Assembly: GCF_036013645.1 (NCBI RefSeq)
Contig: NZ_CP107869.1
Span: 8,370,001 to 8,434,000 of the forward strand
Length of the DNA: 64,000 bases
From: Streptomyces sp. NBC_00490
GTDB lineage: Bacteria; Actinomycetota; Actinomycetes; Streptomycetales; Streptomycetaceae
Reading direction: 5' to 3'
Of this stretch, positions 8,460 to 16,992 are shown one piece after another. Numbering within the stretch: the stretch's first letter is position 1; each line of letters opens with the position of its first letter. Made by a program: the position numbers and the translations under genes. The notes beneath the pieces were generated by a model. It was not told the DNA's origin, searched no databases, and worked only from the letters and a program-made list of their open reading frames with translations.

Positions 8460-9323
8460 TCACCGTCGGTGCAGCCGGTCCCCGCCCGTCAGGATCGCCC
8501 CTGCGAGCGCGTCCGCCGCGCCCTGGGCCGCCGTACGTCTGCGGCCGTGCACCAGGACGAAGTCGACCCGGCCGAGTTCGGGCAGGCCCGCGCGGTCCGG
8601 CACACCCACCAGACCCGGCGGGACGAGACCGCGGGAGTGGGCCATCACACCGAGGCCGGCGCGGGCCGCGGCGACGAGACCGTTGAGGCTGCCGCTGGTG
8701 CAGACGATGCGCCACTCGCGGCCCTGACGCTCCAGAGCCTCCAGGGCGAGGGCGCGGGTGATGCCCGGCGGGGGATAGACGATCAGCGGAACCGGCCGGT
8801 CCGCCTCGAGGCGGAGCCGTTCCGCGCCGATCCACACCAGCTTGTCGTGCCAGACGAGTTCACCGCGCGGATCCTCCGGCCGCCGCTTCGCCAGCACCAG
8901 ATCCAGTTTCCCGGCCTCCAGCTGCTCGTGCAAAGTGCCCGAGAGCTCGACGGTCAGCTCCAGGTCGACCTCGGGATGGTCGTGGCGGAAGGCCTCCAGG
9001 ATCTCCGGCAGCCGGGTCAGCACGAAATCCTCCGAGGCGCCGAAGCGCAACCGGCCGCGGAGCCGGGTACCCGTGAAAAATGCCGACGCCTGCTCATGCA
9101 CGTCCAGGATCCGGCGCGCGAAGCCGAGCATCGCCTCGCCGTCCTCCGTCAGCTCCACGGAGTGGGTGTCCCGGGTGAACAACTGCCGCCCCGTGGCATC
9201 CTCCAGCCGCCGTACGTGCTGGCTGACCGTCGACTGGCGCAGCCCGAGCCGCCGGGCCGCCTGCGTGAAGCTCAGCGTCTGCGCCACCGCCAGGAACGTT
9301 CGCAACTGGGACGGGTCGTACAT
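8460..9323 (-). CDS. LysR-family transcriptional regulator
   Basis: Protein of 287 residues with the N-terminal LysR HTH (MYDPSQLRTFLAVAQTLSFT, QAARRLGLRQSTVSQHVRRL) and a C-terminal periplasmic-binding-like effector domain. It is divergent from the BASS-type transporter at 9459, with a 135-bp shared control region, so it probably regulates that transporter and itself. The effector is unknown. Confidence 0.88.
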   Translation of the reverse strand: MYDPSQLRTFLAVAQTLSFTQAARRLGLRQSTVSQHVRRLEDATGRQLFTRDTHSVELTEDGEAMLGFARRILDVHEQASAFFTGTRLRGRLRFGASEDFVLTRLPEILEAFRHDHPEVDLELTVELSGTLHEQLEAGKLDLVLAKRRPEDPRGELVWHDKLVWIGAERLRLEADRPVPLIVYPPPGITRALALEALERQGREWRIVCTSGSLNGLVAAARAGLGVMAHSRGLVPPGLVGVPDRAGLPELGRVDFVLVHGRRRTAAQGAADALAGAILTGGDRLHRR

Positions 9324-9458
9324 GACCCGGAGCTTATCGCGGAACGTGATGACAGTCAGTGCCGTATGCCGGATTCCCGATCGCGGTCCGGAGGAGGACG
9401 ATGAAGGGGGGCCCTGCGGCCCCGGTACCGCCGACAGACACCAGCTAGATGGAGCACC
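9324..9458. promoter_or_regulatory. Divergent LysR / BASS transporter control region
   Basis: LysR-type regulators normally bind a T-N11-A box in such shared regions. Candidate partly symmetric sequence lies around 9345-9370 (ATGACAGTCAGTGCC), but I cannot single out the box by eye. Confidence 0.3.
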
Positions 9459-10529
9459 GTGAAACGCCTGCGTTGGCCGACTTGGATGCCGATCGACCCG
9501 TACATCCTGCTGCTCCTGGGAACGGTGGGCCTCGCCGCCCTCCTCCCGGCGCGCGGGACGGGCGCGGACGTCGCCTCCGGGGCCTCCACCGCCGCGATCG
9601 CCTTCCTCTTCTTCCTCTACGGCGCCCGCCTGTCCACCCGTGAGGCGATGGAGGGGGTCAAGCACTGGCGGCTCCACGTCACGGTCCTGGCCTGCACCTT
9701 CCTGGTCTTCCCGCTGCTCGGCATGGCCGCCCGCGGCCTCGTGCCGGTGCTGCTGACCCAACCGCTCTACCAGGGCCTGCTCTTCCTCACCCTCGTCCCC
9801 TCCACCATCCAGTCGTCGATCGCCTTCACCTCCATGGCCCGCGGCAACGTGCCCGCGGCGATCTGCGCCGGTTCGTTCTCCTCGCTGGTCGGCATCGTCA
9901 TCACCCCGCTGCTGGCCGCAGCCCTGCTCGGCAGCAGCGCCGGCGGGTTCTCCGCCGACTCGGTCGTCCAGATCGTGCTCCAGCTGCTGGTGCCGTTCGT
10001 CGCCGGGCAGCTGCTGCGCCGCTGGATCGGCGGCTTCGTCACCCGGCACAAGAAGGTCCTCGGCCTGGTCGACCGCGGCTCGATCCTCCTGGTCGTCTAC
10101 ACCGCGTTCAGCGAGGGCATGGTCCAGGGCATCTGGCACCAGGTGAGCCCGCTGAGGCTGGCCGGACTGCTCGTGGTCGAGGCCGTACTGCTCGCCGTGA
10201 TGCTGGCGCTGACCTGGTACGGCGCCAAGGCGCTCCGCTTCGGCCGCGAGGACCGGATCGCGATCCAGTTCGCGGGCTCGAAGAAGTCCCTCGCCTCCGG
10301 ACTGCCCATGGCGAGCGTGCTCTTCGGCGCGCACGCGTCGCTGGCGGTACTGCCGCTGATGCTCTTCCACCAGATGCAGCTGATGGTGTGCGCGGTGATC
10401 GCCAAGCGCCGCTCCCACGACCCGGACGCGCAGGAGCGGCCGGGGGAGGGGCCGGGGGGCGAGGTCACTTCAGCGGCTTCAGCGTCAGCGTCACGAACCT
10501 CGGTCGGTACAGGGACACGTTCCGGTTGA
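9459..10529 (+). CDS. Bile acid:sodium symporter (BASS) family transporter, YfeH/SLC10A7-like
   Basis: Membrane protein of 356 residues, of which about the first 310 form ten hydrophobic segments. The early FFLYGARLSTREAMEG and the conserved FLTLVPSTIQSSIAFTSMAR are typical of the SBF-like group (YfeH, human SLC10A7) rather than true bile acid carriers. It starts at GTG 9459. The hydrophilic Ser-rich tail runs 65 bases into the convergent gene. Transport substrate is unknown; arsenite and bile-acid permeases are related families. Confidence 0.8.
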   Translation: MKRLRWPTWMPIDPYILLLLGTVGLAALLPARGTGADVASGASTAAIAFLFFLYGARLSTREAMEGVKHWRLHVTVLACTFLVFPLLGMAARGLVPVLLTQPLYQGLLFLTLVPSTIQSSIAFTSMARGNVPAAICAGSFSSLVGIVITPLLAAALLGSSAGGFSADSVVQIVLQLLVPFVAGQLLRRWIGGFVTRHKKVLGLVDRGSILLVVYTAFSEGMVQGIWHQVSPLRLAGLLVVEAVLLAVMLALTWYGAKALRFGREDRIAIQFAGSKKSLASGLPMASVLFGAHASLAVLPLMLFHQMQLMVCAVIAKRRSHDPDAQERPGEGPGGEVTSAASASASRTSVGTGTRSG

Positions 10530-11697
10530 GCTGCGCCGCCGCGGCGGCCGGCTCCAGCCAGTTCACGTCGTAGCTGAGGACCAGCCGTCCGCCACCGCTC
10601 AGTTCGGAGTGGACCTGCGGGTTGTACGCCGCGACCTCGCCGTCCGGCAGCGCGGCATCGAGGTGCCTGGTCGGTCCGTGCCACGGTCCGGTGGGGGAGC
10701 AGGCCCAGTACGAGGTGACGGTGGTCAGTCCCGCGGTGCCCGCCGCCATGGTGAACAGGACGTACGTGCCGTCCTTGCGCACCACGGAGAAGGCGCTGCC
10801 CACCCCGGTGCGCTGGCGCTGGTTGCCGAGCACCGGGGCCGGGCGGGCCCCGGACGCCCACGTGGAGCCGTTCCAGTACTGCCAGGCGGCGGGCTCCCCG
10901 AGCCTGCCCTCCGGGACCCGGGCCGCATAGGCCGACGAGACCGGCCGGGACGCCGCCTGGCCGTCGTCGCCGCCGAAGACGTACGTCCAGCCGTCCTCCT
11001 TGATCAGCGTGGTGCCGAACAGGACACGCCGGGAGGCGTCCGGGACCAGCTGCTGGTCGAACACCTTGGTGATGGACTCGACCCGCAGATCGGGCAGCGA
11101 GAGCGTGGCCACCTCGGTGGCGGTGGGCATTCCGTAGATCCACGGCGCCGCCCCCGCCGTCCGCACCCACAGCAGCACCCGCACGACCCGCTCGTCCGAC
11201 CCGGGCTCACGCGGCTCGACCCGCGCCGCGACCGGCCACCGCCACTGGTTGGGCGCCGGGTCGGGGAAGAGCGGGGCCGGCAGGGTGGTCTCCAGCCGGC
11301 CCTCGCGCATCAGCACCGCCGAGTTGCGGACCAGCGGGGCGGTGGTGTCCCGCCAGGCGAAGGACTCGCCGACCGGGTTGGGCGGGGCGTACACCTGGCC
11401 GAGATAGGTGTCCGAGAACAGCCACAGCATCCGGCCGTCCGGCAGCCGCACCGAGTGGGTGCCGTCACCGCCGGTCCAGTCGTCGGCGCGGGTGGCGTCA
11501 TCGCCGTAGCGGGCGAACTCGCCGGTGAGCCGGTCGTCCGCCGACCAGGCGCCGACGGTGTGCGGTATACAGTCGCCCGCATCCTGTGGGTCGTCGTCCT
11601 TGGGCAGAGCCGTGAGCAGCACGGCCCCGAGAACCAGGGCCAGCAGCAGGCCGAGCCCCGTTCCCGTCCGCTGTCGTGCTCGTACGTCCTCGGGCAC
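10465..11697 (-). CDS. Membrane-anchored DUF4185-like beta-propeller protein
   Basis: Protein of 410 residues. An N-terminal transmembrane anchor (GLGLLLALVLGAVLLTALP) is followed by an extracytoplasmic domain with repeated blades such as LPDGRMLWLFSDTYLG, YVFGGDDGQ and YVLFTMAAGTAGL. This resembles DUF4185 and related five-bladed propellers distantly akin to glycoside hydrolases. The start is a GTG with only a weak ribosome site. Function unknown. A sequence GGTATACAGTC at about 11566-11575, similar to the oxalate-region operator, lies inside the early coding part, possibly by chance. Confidence 0.6.
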   Translation of the reverse strand: MPEDVRARQRTGTGLGLLLALVLGAVLLTALPKDDDPQDAGDCIPHTVGAWSADDRLTGEFARYGDDATRADDWTGGDGTHSVRLPDGRMLWLFSDTYLGQVYAPPNPVGESFAWRDTTAPLVRNSAVLMREGRLETTLPAPLFPDPAPNQWRWPVAARVEPREPGSDERVVRVLLWVRTAGAAPWIYGMPTATEVATLSLPDLRVESITKVFDQQLVPDASRRVLFGTTLIKEDGWTYVFGGDDGQAASRPVSSAYAARVPEGRLGEPAAWQYWNGSTWASGARPAPVLGNQRQRTGVGSAFSVVRKDGTYVLFTMAAGTAGLTTVTSYWACSPTGPWHGPTRHLDAALPDGEVAAYNPQVHSELSGGGRLVLSYDVNWLEPAAAAAQLNRNVSLYRPRFVTLTLKPLK

Positions 11698-11867
11698 CCA
11701 CGGGACGTTAGTGGCTCTTGCTCGTCCGGTCCATGGGGAGTCGGAGGAACGTGGTGCCGAACGGGGCGACCCGCGGCCGGCCCACGGCGTCGCCGAACGC
11801 GGGCGTTTCCCGGGCTTGTTGATCCGGATCTCCGGTACGGAGGGCTGACGACGGATAGCGTTCCGTC

Positions 11868-12392
11868 ATGACCGAACCCGTCACCCTTGATCCGGCGCGC
11901 AGCGCCCTCGTCCTCGTCGATCTGATGGACCGGATCGTCGCGCTGCCCCTGGAGCCCCGCAAGGGCGCCGAAGTCCTCGTCGCCTCGCAGGAGTTGGCGG
12001 CCGCCTTCCGTTCGGCGGGCGCACCCGTCGTCCTCATCCGCGTCGAACGCCCCGGGGTCGCCGAACAGCCGCCCGGCAGCGGGCTGGTGGGCGGCCTCGC
12101 CCGGGACGGCGACGTCGAGATCGTGAAGCGGACCATCGGCGGCTTCCAGGGCACCGGCCTCGACGACCGTCTCCGTGAACTCGGCGTCAGCACCCTCGTG
12201 TTCGGCGGCATCGCCACCAACCTCGGCGTGGAGTCCACCGCCCGCGCCGCCGCCGACCTCGGCTACGACCTCGTCTTCGTCGAGGACGCCATGGCCGCGT
12301 TCACGGCGGCCGAGCACGAGGCGTCCGTACGGCTGGACTTCCCGCGACTGGGGTCGGTGGTACGCGTGGCGGAGCTGACCCTCGGCGGCTGA
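11868..12392 (+). CDS. Isochorismatase-like cysteine hydrolase
   Basis: Protein of 174 residues of the isochorismatase/nicotinamidase fold. Visible features are the early Asp in ALVLVDLMDRIV, the Lys in VEIVKRTIGGFQGTGLDDRL, and the cis-peptide loop TLVFGGIATNLGVESTARAA. The usual nucleophile position (GxxTxxCv) reads GIATNLGVE here, so the catalytic Cys seems replaced by Leu/Gly. It may therefore act differently or be inactive as a hydrolase. Similar proteins are plentiful in Streptomyces. Start ATG 11868; no strong ribosome site. Confidence 0.75.
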   Translation: MTEPVTLDPARSALVLVDLMDRIVALPLEPRKGAEVLVASQELAAAFRSAGAPVVLIRVERPGVAEQPPGSGLVGGLARDGDVEIVKRTIGGFQGTGLDDRLRELGVSTLVFGGIATNLGVESTARAAADLGYDLVFVEDAMAAFTAAEHEASVRLDFPRLGSVVRVAELTLGG

Positions 12393-12413
12393 CCTCAGGA
12401 CGGGATCCCGGGG

Positions 12414-12432
12414 CTCGCCGGTGTGCGGCGAG
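12414..12432. terminator. Small hairpin between convergent isochorismatase-like gene and fdhD
   Basis: CTCGCCG at 12414-12420 pairs with CGGCGAG at 12426-12432 around a GTGTG loop. It lies in the short gap between two convergent stops, so a terminator role is plausible. Confidence 0.4.
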
Positions 12433-12440
12433 GGGTGCGG

Positions 12441-13289
12441 TCAGCCCTGAGCGGCCGTGGCCCGCAGAGCGATGCGGTCCTCTCCCGCGTACACGTTCAT
12501 GGACGAGCCCCGCAGGAAGCCGACGAGGGTGAGACCGGTCTCGACGGCGAGGTCGACGGCGAGGGACGAGGGGGCGGAGACGGCGGCCAGGACGGGGATG
12601 CCGGCCATGACCGCCTTCTGGGCGAGTTCGAAGGAGGCCCGGCCGGAGACCAGCAGGACGACGCGGGACAGGGGCAGGTCGTCGTTCTGGAGGGCGCGGC
12701 CGACCAGTTTGTCGACGGCGTTGTGCCGGCCGACGTCCTCGCGTATGTCGAGGAGTTCGCCGTCCTCGGTGAAGAGGGCGGCGGCGTGCAGGCCCCCGGT
12801 CCGGTCGAAGACCCGCTGAGCCGCGCGCAGCCGGTCGGGGAGGGCCGCGAGCAGTTCGGGTTCGAGGCGGACCGGGGGAGTGTCGGAGATGGGCCAGCGG
12901 GTCGTCGTACGGACAGCGTCGAGACTCGCCTTGCCGCACAGGCCGCAGGACGAGGTGGTGTACACGTTGCGCTCGAGGGTGATGTCGGGGATCACCACGT
13001 CGGGGGCGGTCCGCACGTCCACCACGTTGTAGGTGTTGGAGCCGTCCACGGTCGCGCCCGCGCAGTAGACGATGTTCCGCAGATCGGATCCGGCCGCCAG
13101 GACACCCTCGCTGACCAGGAAGCCGGCCGCCAGGGCGAAGTCGTCGCCCGGTGTGCGCATGGTGATCGCGAGCGGCTTGCCGTTCAGCCGGATCTCCAGC
13201 GGTTCCTCGGCGACCAGTGTGTCCGGGCGGGAGGAGACGGCCCCGTCCCGGATGCGGATCACCTTGCGTCGTTCCGTGACTCGTCCCAT
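12441..13289 (-). CDS. fdhD: Formate dehydrogenase accessory sulfurtransferase FdhD
   Basis: Protein of 282 residues. FdhD (FdsC) passes sulfur from a cysteine desulfurase to the molybdenum cofactor, which formate dehydrogenase needs for activity. The loop with the paired Cys is seen as [16 protein letters not shown] (CGxCG), followed by [20 protein letters not shown] and [13 protein letters not shown], all family hallmarks. The only formate dehydrogenase structural genes in the window are fdsGBAD at 45.7-50.8 kb, so this is their likely maturation factor despite the 32-kb distance. The ATG at 13289 lies 7 bases after the stop of a decayed gene (13297-13413), suggesting former translational coupling. 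Confidence 0.92.
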   Translation of the reverse strand: MGRVTERRKVIRIRDGAVSSRPDTLVAEEPLEIRLNGKPLAITMRTPGDDFALAAGFLVSEGVLAAGSDLRNIVYCAGATVDGSNTYNVVDVRTAPDVVIPDITLERNVYTTSSCGLCGKASLDAVRTTTRWPISDTPPVRLEPELLAALPDRLRAAQRVFDRTGGLHAAALFTEDGELLDIREDVGRHNAVDKLVGRALQNDDLPLSRVVLLVSGRASFELAQKAVMAGIPVLAAVSAPSSLAVDLAVETGLTLVGFLRGSSMNVYAGEDRIALRATAAQG

Positions 13290-13296
13290 GTCCTGA

Positions 13297-13413
13297 TCAG
13301 CCCCGGTTCTGTACGTGCTGGTGGCCGAAACGGCCCTTGATGCAGAGGTTGCCCCGGACCACCGGGCCGTCGTGCGGCGCGGTGACCCCCACGATGTCAT
13401 TGTCCTGCACGTG
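13297..13413 (-). pseudogene. 3' remnant of a formate-dehydrogenase-linked Fe-S/molybdopterin protein
   Basis: On the minus strand this stretch encodes [18 protein letters not shown] followed by [20 protein letters not shown] and a stop 7 bases before fdhD. '[30 protein letters not shown]' is the C-terminus of the ferredoxin-like protein with a molybdopterin 4Fe-4S domain that usually precedes fdhD in Streptomyces (recalled from family knowledge). Reading upstream the frame is closed by a stop at about 13477-13479 without the rest of the protein, so the gene has been truncated to about 40 codons. Confidence 0.65.
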
Positions 13414-13469
13414 CCGGTCGGGCTGCGGCCCACCCCGCGGGATGCACGATGCCGAATGCCGTCGACTCC

Positions 13470-13487
13470 ATATTGTCTACAGTATGG
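13470..13487. promoter_or_regulatory. Operator-like site before the OFA transporter
   Basis: The sequence ATATTGTCTACAGTATGG contains TTGTCTACAG, matching the GntR/FadR half-site rule TnGTnnnACnA. An 18-base sequence differing at one position lies at 58660-58677 between panE-like and gntR genes, and both are followed by GCAAGAGT. It lies about 150 bases before the OFA gene at 13636. Confidence 0.6.
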
Positions 13488-13635
13488 CCTAGGTGTCGGC
13501 AAGAGTACGCACAGTGGTGAGTGCGACACGGAAACCGGACGGTCCGACCGTTCGGCGCGTGCTGCATACCGTTCATCGCATACCTTCGACGCGCCGCCTT
13601 CTCAACTCCCTTGGTTCTCCCTACCGTCCGGGATC

Positions 13636-14973
13636 ATGAGTCCCCCCGTCGCCCCCACCGGCTGGAGCCGTTGGCTCGTACCCCCAGCCGCGCTCTCGGT
13701 CCATCTCTCCATCGGGCAGGCGTACGCCTGGTCCGTCTTCAAGCCGCCCCTGGAGTCCGCGCTCGGCCTCAGCGGTACGCAGAGCGCGCTGCCCTTCCAG
13801 TTGGGCATCGTCATGCTCGGCCTGTCGGCCGCGTTCGGCGGCACGCTCGTGGAACGCAACGGACCGCGCTGGGCGATGACCGTCGCCCTGATCTGCTTCT
13901 CGTCCGGGTTCCTGCTCTCCGCGCTCGGCGCGTACACCGAGCAGTACTGGCTGATCGTCTTCGGCTACGGCTTCGTCGGCGGCATCGGCCTCGGCATCGG
14001 CTACATCTCACCCGTGTCGACCCTGATCAAGTGGTTCCCGGACCGGCCGGGCATGGCCACCGGCATCGCCATCATGGGCTTCGGAGGCGGCGCGCTGATC
14101 GCCTCGCCCTGGTCGGCGCAGATGCTGGAGTCGTTCGGCTCCGACAGCTCCGGGATCGCGGCGGCGTTCCTCGTGCACGGTCTGTCGTACGCGGTCTTCA
14201 TGACGCTGGGCGTCCTGCTCGTCCGGGTGCCGCGCACGGAGAAGCCCATCGGCGACAGCGGGCCGAGCGTTCTCGCGGGGCCGCAGGTCTCCGCCCGCAA
14301 TGCCGTGCGGACCCCGCAGTTCTGGTGTCTGTGGGTGGTGCTCTGCATGAACGTGACCGCGGGCATCGGCATCCTGGAGAAGGCCGCCCCGATGATCACG
14401 GACTTCTTCAGGAACACCTCGACGCCGGTGTCGGTGTCGGCCGCGGCCGGTTTCGTCGCGCTGCTCTCGGCGGCCAACATGGCGGGCCGTATCGGCTGGT
14501 CGTCCACCTCGGACCTGATCGGCCGCAAGAACATCTACCGCCTCTACCTGGGCGCGGGCGCGCTGATGTATCTGCTCATCGCGCTGGTCGGCGACTCGTC
14601 CAAGCCGGTGTTCATCCTGTGCGCCCTGGTGATCCTCTCGTTCTACGGGGGCGGCTTCGCCACGATCCCCGCCTATCTGAAGGACCTCTTCGGGACCTAC
14701 CAGGTCGGCGCGATCCACGGCCGGCTGCTCACCGCCTGGTCCACGGCCGGTGTCCTCGGACCGCTGATCGTGAACTGGATCGCCGACCGGCAGGAGGAGG
14801 CCGGCAAGGACGGCTCCTCCCTCTACACCATGTCCCTCTTCATCATGATCGGGCTGCTCGCGATCGGGTTCGTCGCCAACGAACTGGTCCGGCCCGTCCA
14901 TGTCCGTCACCACATCCCCGCACCGAGGGAGGCCGCCGATGTCGCAGAACGACAGCAGTCAGAGCCCGCCTGA
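13636..14973 (+). CDS. OFA-family oxalate/formate antiporter (MFS)
   Basis: Twelve-TM major facilitator of 445 residues. The N-terminal motif SIGQAYAWSVFKPPLESALG, GFVGGIGLGIGYISPVSTLI, KWFPDRPGMATGIAIMGFGG and SFYGGGFATIPAYLKDLFGT are signatures of the OxlT-like OFA group, which exchange oxalate for formate or take up related acids. It overlaps a 45-residue partner gene. Downstream lie a FabH-like gene and a GntR regulator, and upstream fdhD, so context supports oxalate or formate transport. The other two OFA proteins in this window (32.5-35.4 kb) are a distinct subfamily. Confidence 0.88.
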   Translation: MSPPVAPTGWSRWLVPPAALSVHLSIGQAYAWSVFKPPLESALGLSGTQSALPFQLGIVMLGLSAAFGGTLVERNGPRWAMTVALICFSSGFLLSALGAYTEQYWLIVFGYGFVGGIGLGIGYISPVSTLIKWFPDRPGMATGIAIMGFGGGALIASPWSAQMLESFGSDSSGIAAAFLVHGLSYAVFMTLGVLLVRVPRTEKPIGDSGPSVLAGPQVSARNAVRTPQFWCLWVVLCMNVTAGIGILEKAAPMITDFFRNTSTPVSVSAAAGFVALLSAANMAGRIGWSSTSDLIGRKNIYRLYLGAGALMYLLIALVGDSSKPVFILCALVILSFYGGGFATIPAYLKDLFGTYQVGAIHGRLLTAWSTAGVLGPLIVNWIADRQEEAGKDGSSLYTMSLFIMIGLLAIGFVANELVRPVHVRHHIPAPREAADVAERQQSEPA

Positions 14974-15076
14974 CCGGCGTCCGCTGATCGCCTTCGCCTG
15001 GCTGTGGGTGGGGGCGCCGCTCGCCTACGGCCTGTACGAACTCGTGCAGAAGGCGACCCAGCTCTTCACCAAGTGA
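14939..15076 (+). CDS. OFA transporter-associated small membrane protein
   Basis: Protein of 45 residues starting MSQNDSSQSPPDRRPLIAFA, with one transmembrane helix (LIAFAWLWVGAPLAYGLYEL) and a basic end (VQKATQLFTK). The ATG at 14939 has a good ribosome site (GAGGGAGG) and lies inside the last codons of the OFA gene, so the two are translationally coupled. Small proteins of this pattern accompany OFA-type MFS genes in actinomycetes and are annotated as an MFS transporter small subunit. It probably stabilises or modulates the carrier. Confidence 0.8.
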   Translation: MSQNDSSQSPPDRRPLIAFAWLWVGAPLAYGLYELVQKATQLFTK

Positions 15077-15225
15077 GGGACCCGGAAGTGTTCGGGCGTC
15101 CGAGGGCCTGACAGAAGCCGACAACCTTGGCTTCGGTTTCCTGTCGCCTCGGGTGCCGTCGTACCCGCGAGTCACTGATCAGACTGGTGGATCCCGCTAC
15201 CCAAGGCAACGAGGGGGACCACCCA

Positions 15226-16173
15226 ATGAACGGCTCGCGCATCGCCGCCGTCGGCCACTACCAGCCCGCCAAGGTACTCACCAACGAGGACCTGGCGGGC
15301 CTGGTCGACACCAGTGACGAGTGGATCAGGAGCCGGGTGGGCATCCGCACGCGCCACATCGCGGGCCCCGACGAGCCCGTCGACGAGCTCGCCTCGCACG
15401 CCGCCGCCAAGGCGCTCGCCGCCGCCGGTCTCACGCCCGACGACATCGACCTGGTCCTGGTCGCCACGTCCACCGCCGTGGACCGCTCCCCGAACATGGC
15501 CGCCCGGGTCGCGGCCCGGCTCGGCATCCCCTCGCCCGCCGCGATGGACGTCAACGTGGTGTGCGCGGGCTTCACCCACGCGCTGGCCACCGCCGACCAC
15601 ACCATCCGGGCGGGTGCCGCGACCCGGGCGCTGGTCATCGGCGCCGACAAGATGTCCGACGTGGCCGACTGGACCGACCGCACGACCTGTGTGCTCGTCG
15701 GCGACGGGGCGGGGGCCGCCGTGGTGGAGGCCTGCGGGCCGGGCGACGAGGCCGGTATCGGGCCCGTGCTGTGGGGTTCGGTGCCCGAGATGGGGAACGC
15801 GGTGCGCATCGAGGGGCAGCCCGCGCGGTTCGCGCAGGAGGGGCAGAGCGTGTACCGCTGGGCGACCACCCAGCTGCCGCCCCTGGCCCGCAAGGCCTGC
15901 GAGCGGGCGGGGCTCGCGCCCGAGGAGCTCGCCGGGGTCGTCCTGCACCAGGCCAATCTGCGGATCATCGAGCCGCTCGCCGAGCGGATCGGCGCCGTCA
16001 ACGCCGTCGTCGCACGGGATGTCGCCGAATCGGGTAACACCTCCGCGGCCAGCATCCCCCTCGCCTTCTCCAAGCTCGTCGAGCAGGGCGCCCTCTCCAC
16101 CGGGGACCCGGTGCTGCTCTTCGGGTTCGGCGGCAACCTGTCGTACGCGGGACAGGTCGTCCGCTGCCCGTGA
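15226..16173 (+). CDS. 3-oxoacyl-ACP synthase III (FabH)-like ketosynthase
   Basis: Protein of 315 residues with the complete thiolase-fold triad: Cys113 in NVVCAGFTHAL, His in VVLHQANLRIIEPLA, and Asn in ESGNTSAASIPLAF. The N-terminal DTSDEWIRSRVGIRTRHI and the glycine-rich C-terminus LLFGFGGNLSYAGQVV are typical FabH. It condenses an acyl-CoA with malonyl-ACP, or in secondary metabolism performs related acyl transfers. No acyl carrier protein or other fatty-acid gene is adjacent; its neighbours are the OFA transporter and a GntR regulator, so its role here is unclear. ATG 15226 follows GAGGGGG. Confidence 0.85.
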   Translation: MNGSRIAAVGHYQPAKVLTNEDLAGLVDTSDEWIRSRVGIRTRHIAGPDEPVDELASHAAAKALAAAGLTPDDIDLVLVATSTAVDRSPNMAARVAARLGIPSPAAMDVNVVCAGFTHALATADHTIRAGAATRALVIGADKMSDVADWTDRTTCVLVGDGAGAAVVEACGPGDEAGIGPVLWGSVPEMGNAVRIEGQPARFAQEGQSVYRWATTQLPPLARKACERAGLAPEELAGVVLHQANLRIIEPLAERIGAVNAVVARDVAESGNTSAASIPLAFSKLVEQGALSTGDPVLLFGFGGNLSYAGQVVRCP

Positions 16174-16238
16174 CCTGCCGGTACGACGAGGTGTGACGCG
16201 GTCGACTCCGTGACGGACCGGCTTCGGTGCGCCGTAGG

Positions 16239-16279
16239 CTGTAGACGAAAGACAATCCATACCGACTTTCGTACCGCAG
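16239..16279. promoter_or_regulatory. Autoregulatory operator-like dyad before gntR at 16312
   Basis: CTGTAGACGAAAGACAA at 16239-16255, then TCCATAC, then CGACTTTCGTACCGCAG. ACGAAAG (16245-16251) and CTTTCGT (16266-16272) form an inverted repeat. The left arm and spacer closely match 58833-58856 before the paralogous gntR at 58901, where the palindrome is nearly complete. Confidence 0.6.
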
Positions 16280-16311
16280 TCGTCTCGTGCTGCCAGGAGG
16301 GGGACCGACCG

Positions 16312-16992
16312 ATGTTGTCGACGCCAGGACTGCCACAGGGTGCGGTGCCCAAACTGGAACGCCCCGGCCCGCTGCGCGACCGTGTCTACGAGGCGCTGCT
16401 CGAACTCATCACCACCCGAGCGCTGCAGCCGGGCCAGCATCTGGTCGAGAGCGAGCTCGCCGGACATCTCGGCGTCTCCCGCCAGCCCGTGCGCGAGGCG
16501 TTGCAGCGGCTGAACACGGAGGGGTGGGTCGATCTGCGGCCCGCGCAGGGCGCGTTCGTGCACGAGCCCACCGAGGAGGAGGCCGACCAGCTCCTCACGG
16601 TCCGTACGCTGCTGGAGGCCGAAGCCGCCCGGCTCGCCGCGGCCAACGCGTCCAAGGCCGGCATCGAGGCCCTGCGCGACATCCAGGAGCAGGGCATGCG
16701 GGCCGTCGCCGCGGACGACGTGGAGGCCGCGGTGCTGCTCAACGCCCGTTTCCACGCGAAGGTCATGGAGTTGGCCGGCAACGCCGTTCTCGCCGAGCTG
16801 GCCGCTCAGGTCGACCGGCGCGTCCGCTGGTACTACGCGCCCATCGCCCGGCAGCGCGGACAGCAGTCCTGGGACGAGCACCGGGAGCTGATCGGCGCGA
16901 TCATGGACCGTGACGAGACCCGCGCCACGCAGCTCATGCGCGAACACACGGAACACACGCGGCGCTCGTACCACGCCCGGGCCAAGTCCTGA
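16312..16992 (+). CDS. GntR-family regulator, FCD (FadR-like) type
   Basis: Protein of 226 residues. Residues 15-80 are a GntR winged HTH (LRDRVYEALLELITTRALQP, HLGVSRQPVREALQRLNTEG); the rest is an all-helical FCD ligand domain with the metal-binding histidines of the family (NARFHAKVMELAGN and REHTEHTRRSYH). Such proteins sense small organic acids. It is about 95% identical in DNA over its 5' half to the gntR at 58901. It follows the OFA-fabH genes, and a dyad in its own promoter suggests autoregulation. Likely part of the oxalate regulon. ATG 16312 follows AGGAGGGGG. Confidence 0.88.
   Translation: MLSTPGLPQGAVPKLERPGPLRDRVYEALLELITTRALQPGQHLVESELAGHLGVSRQPVREALQRLNTEGWVDLRPAQGAFVHEPTEEEADQLLTVRTLLEAEAARLAAANASKAGIEALRDIQEQGMRAVAADDVEAAVLLNARFHAKVMELAGNAVLAELAAQVDRRVRWYYAPIARQRGQQSWDEHRELIGAIMDRDETRATQLMREHTEHTRRSYHARAKS

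Noticed and set aside
13315..13635. Upstream extension of the OFA transporter frame to 13315
   Set aside because: The extra 107 residues lack any OFA similarity, and the region holds the operator and the antisense remnant; ATG 13636 begins the known family start.
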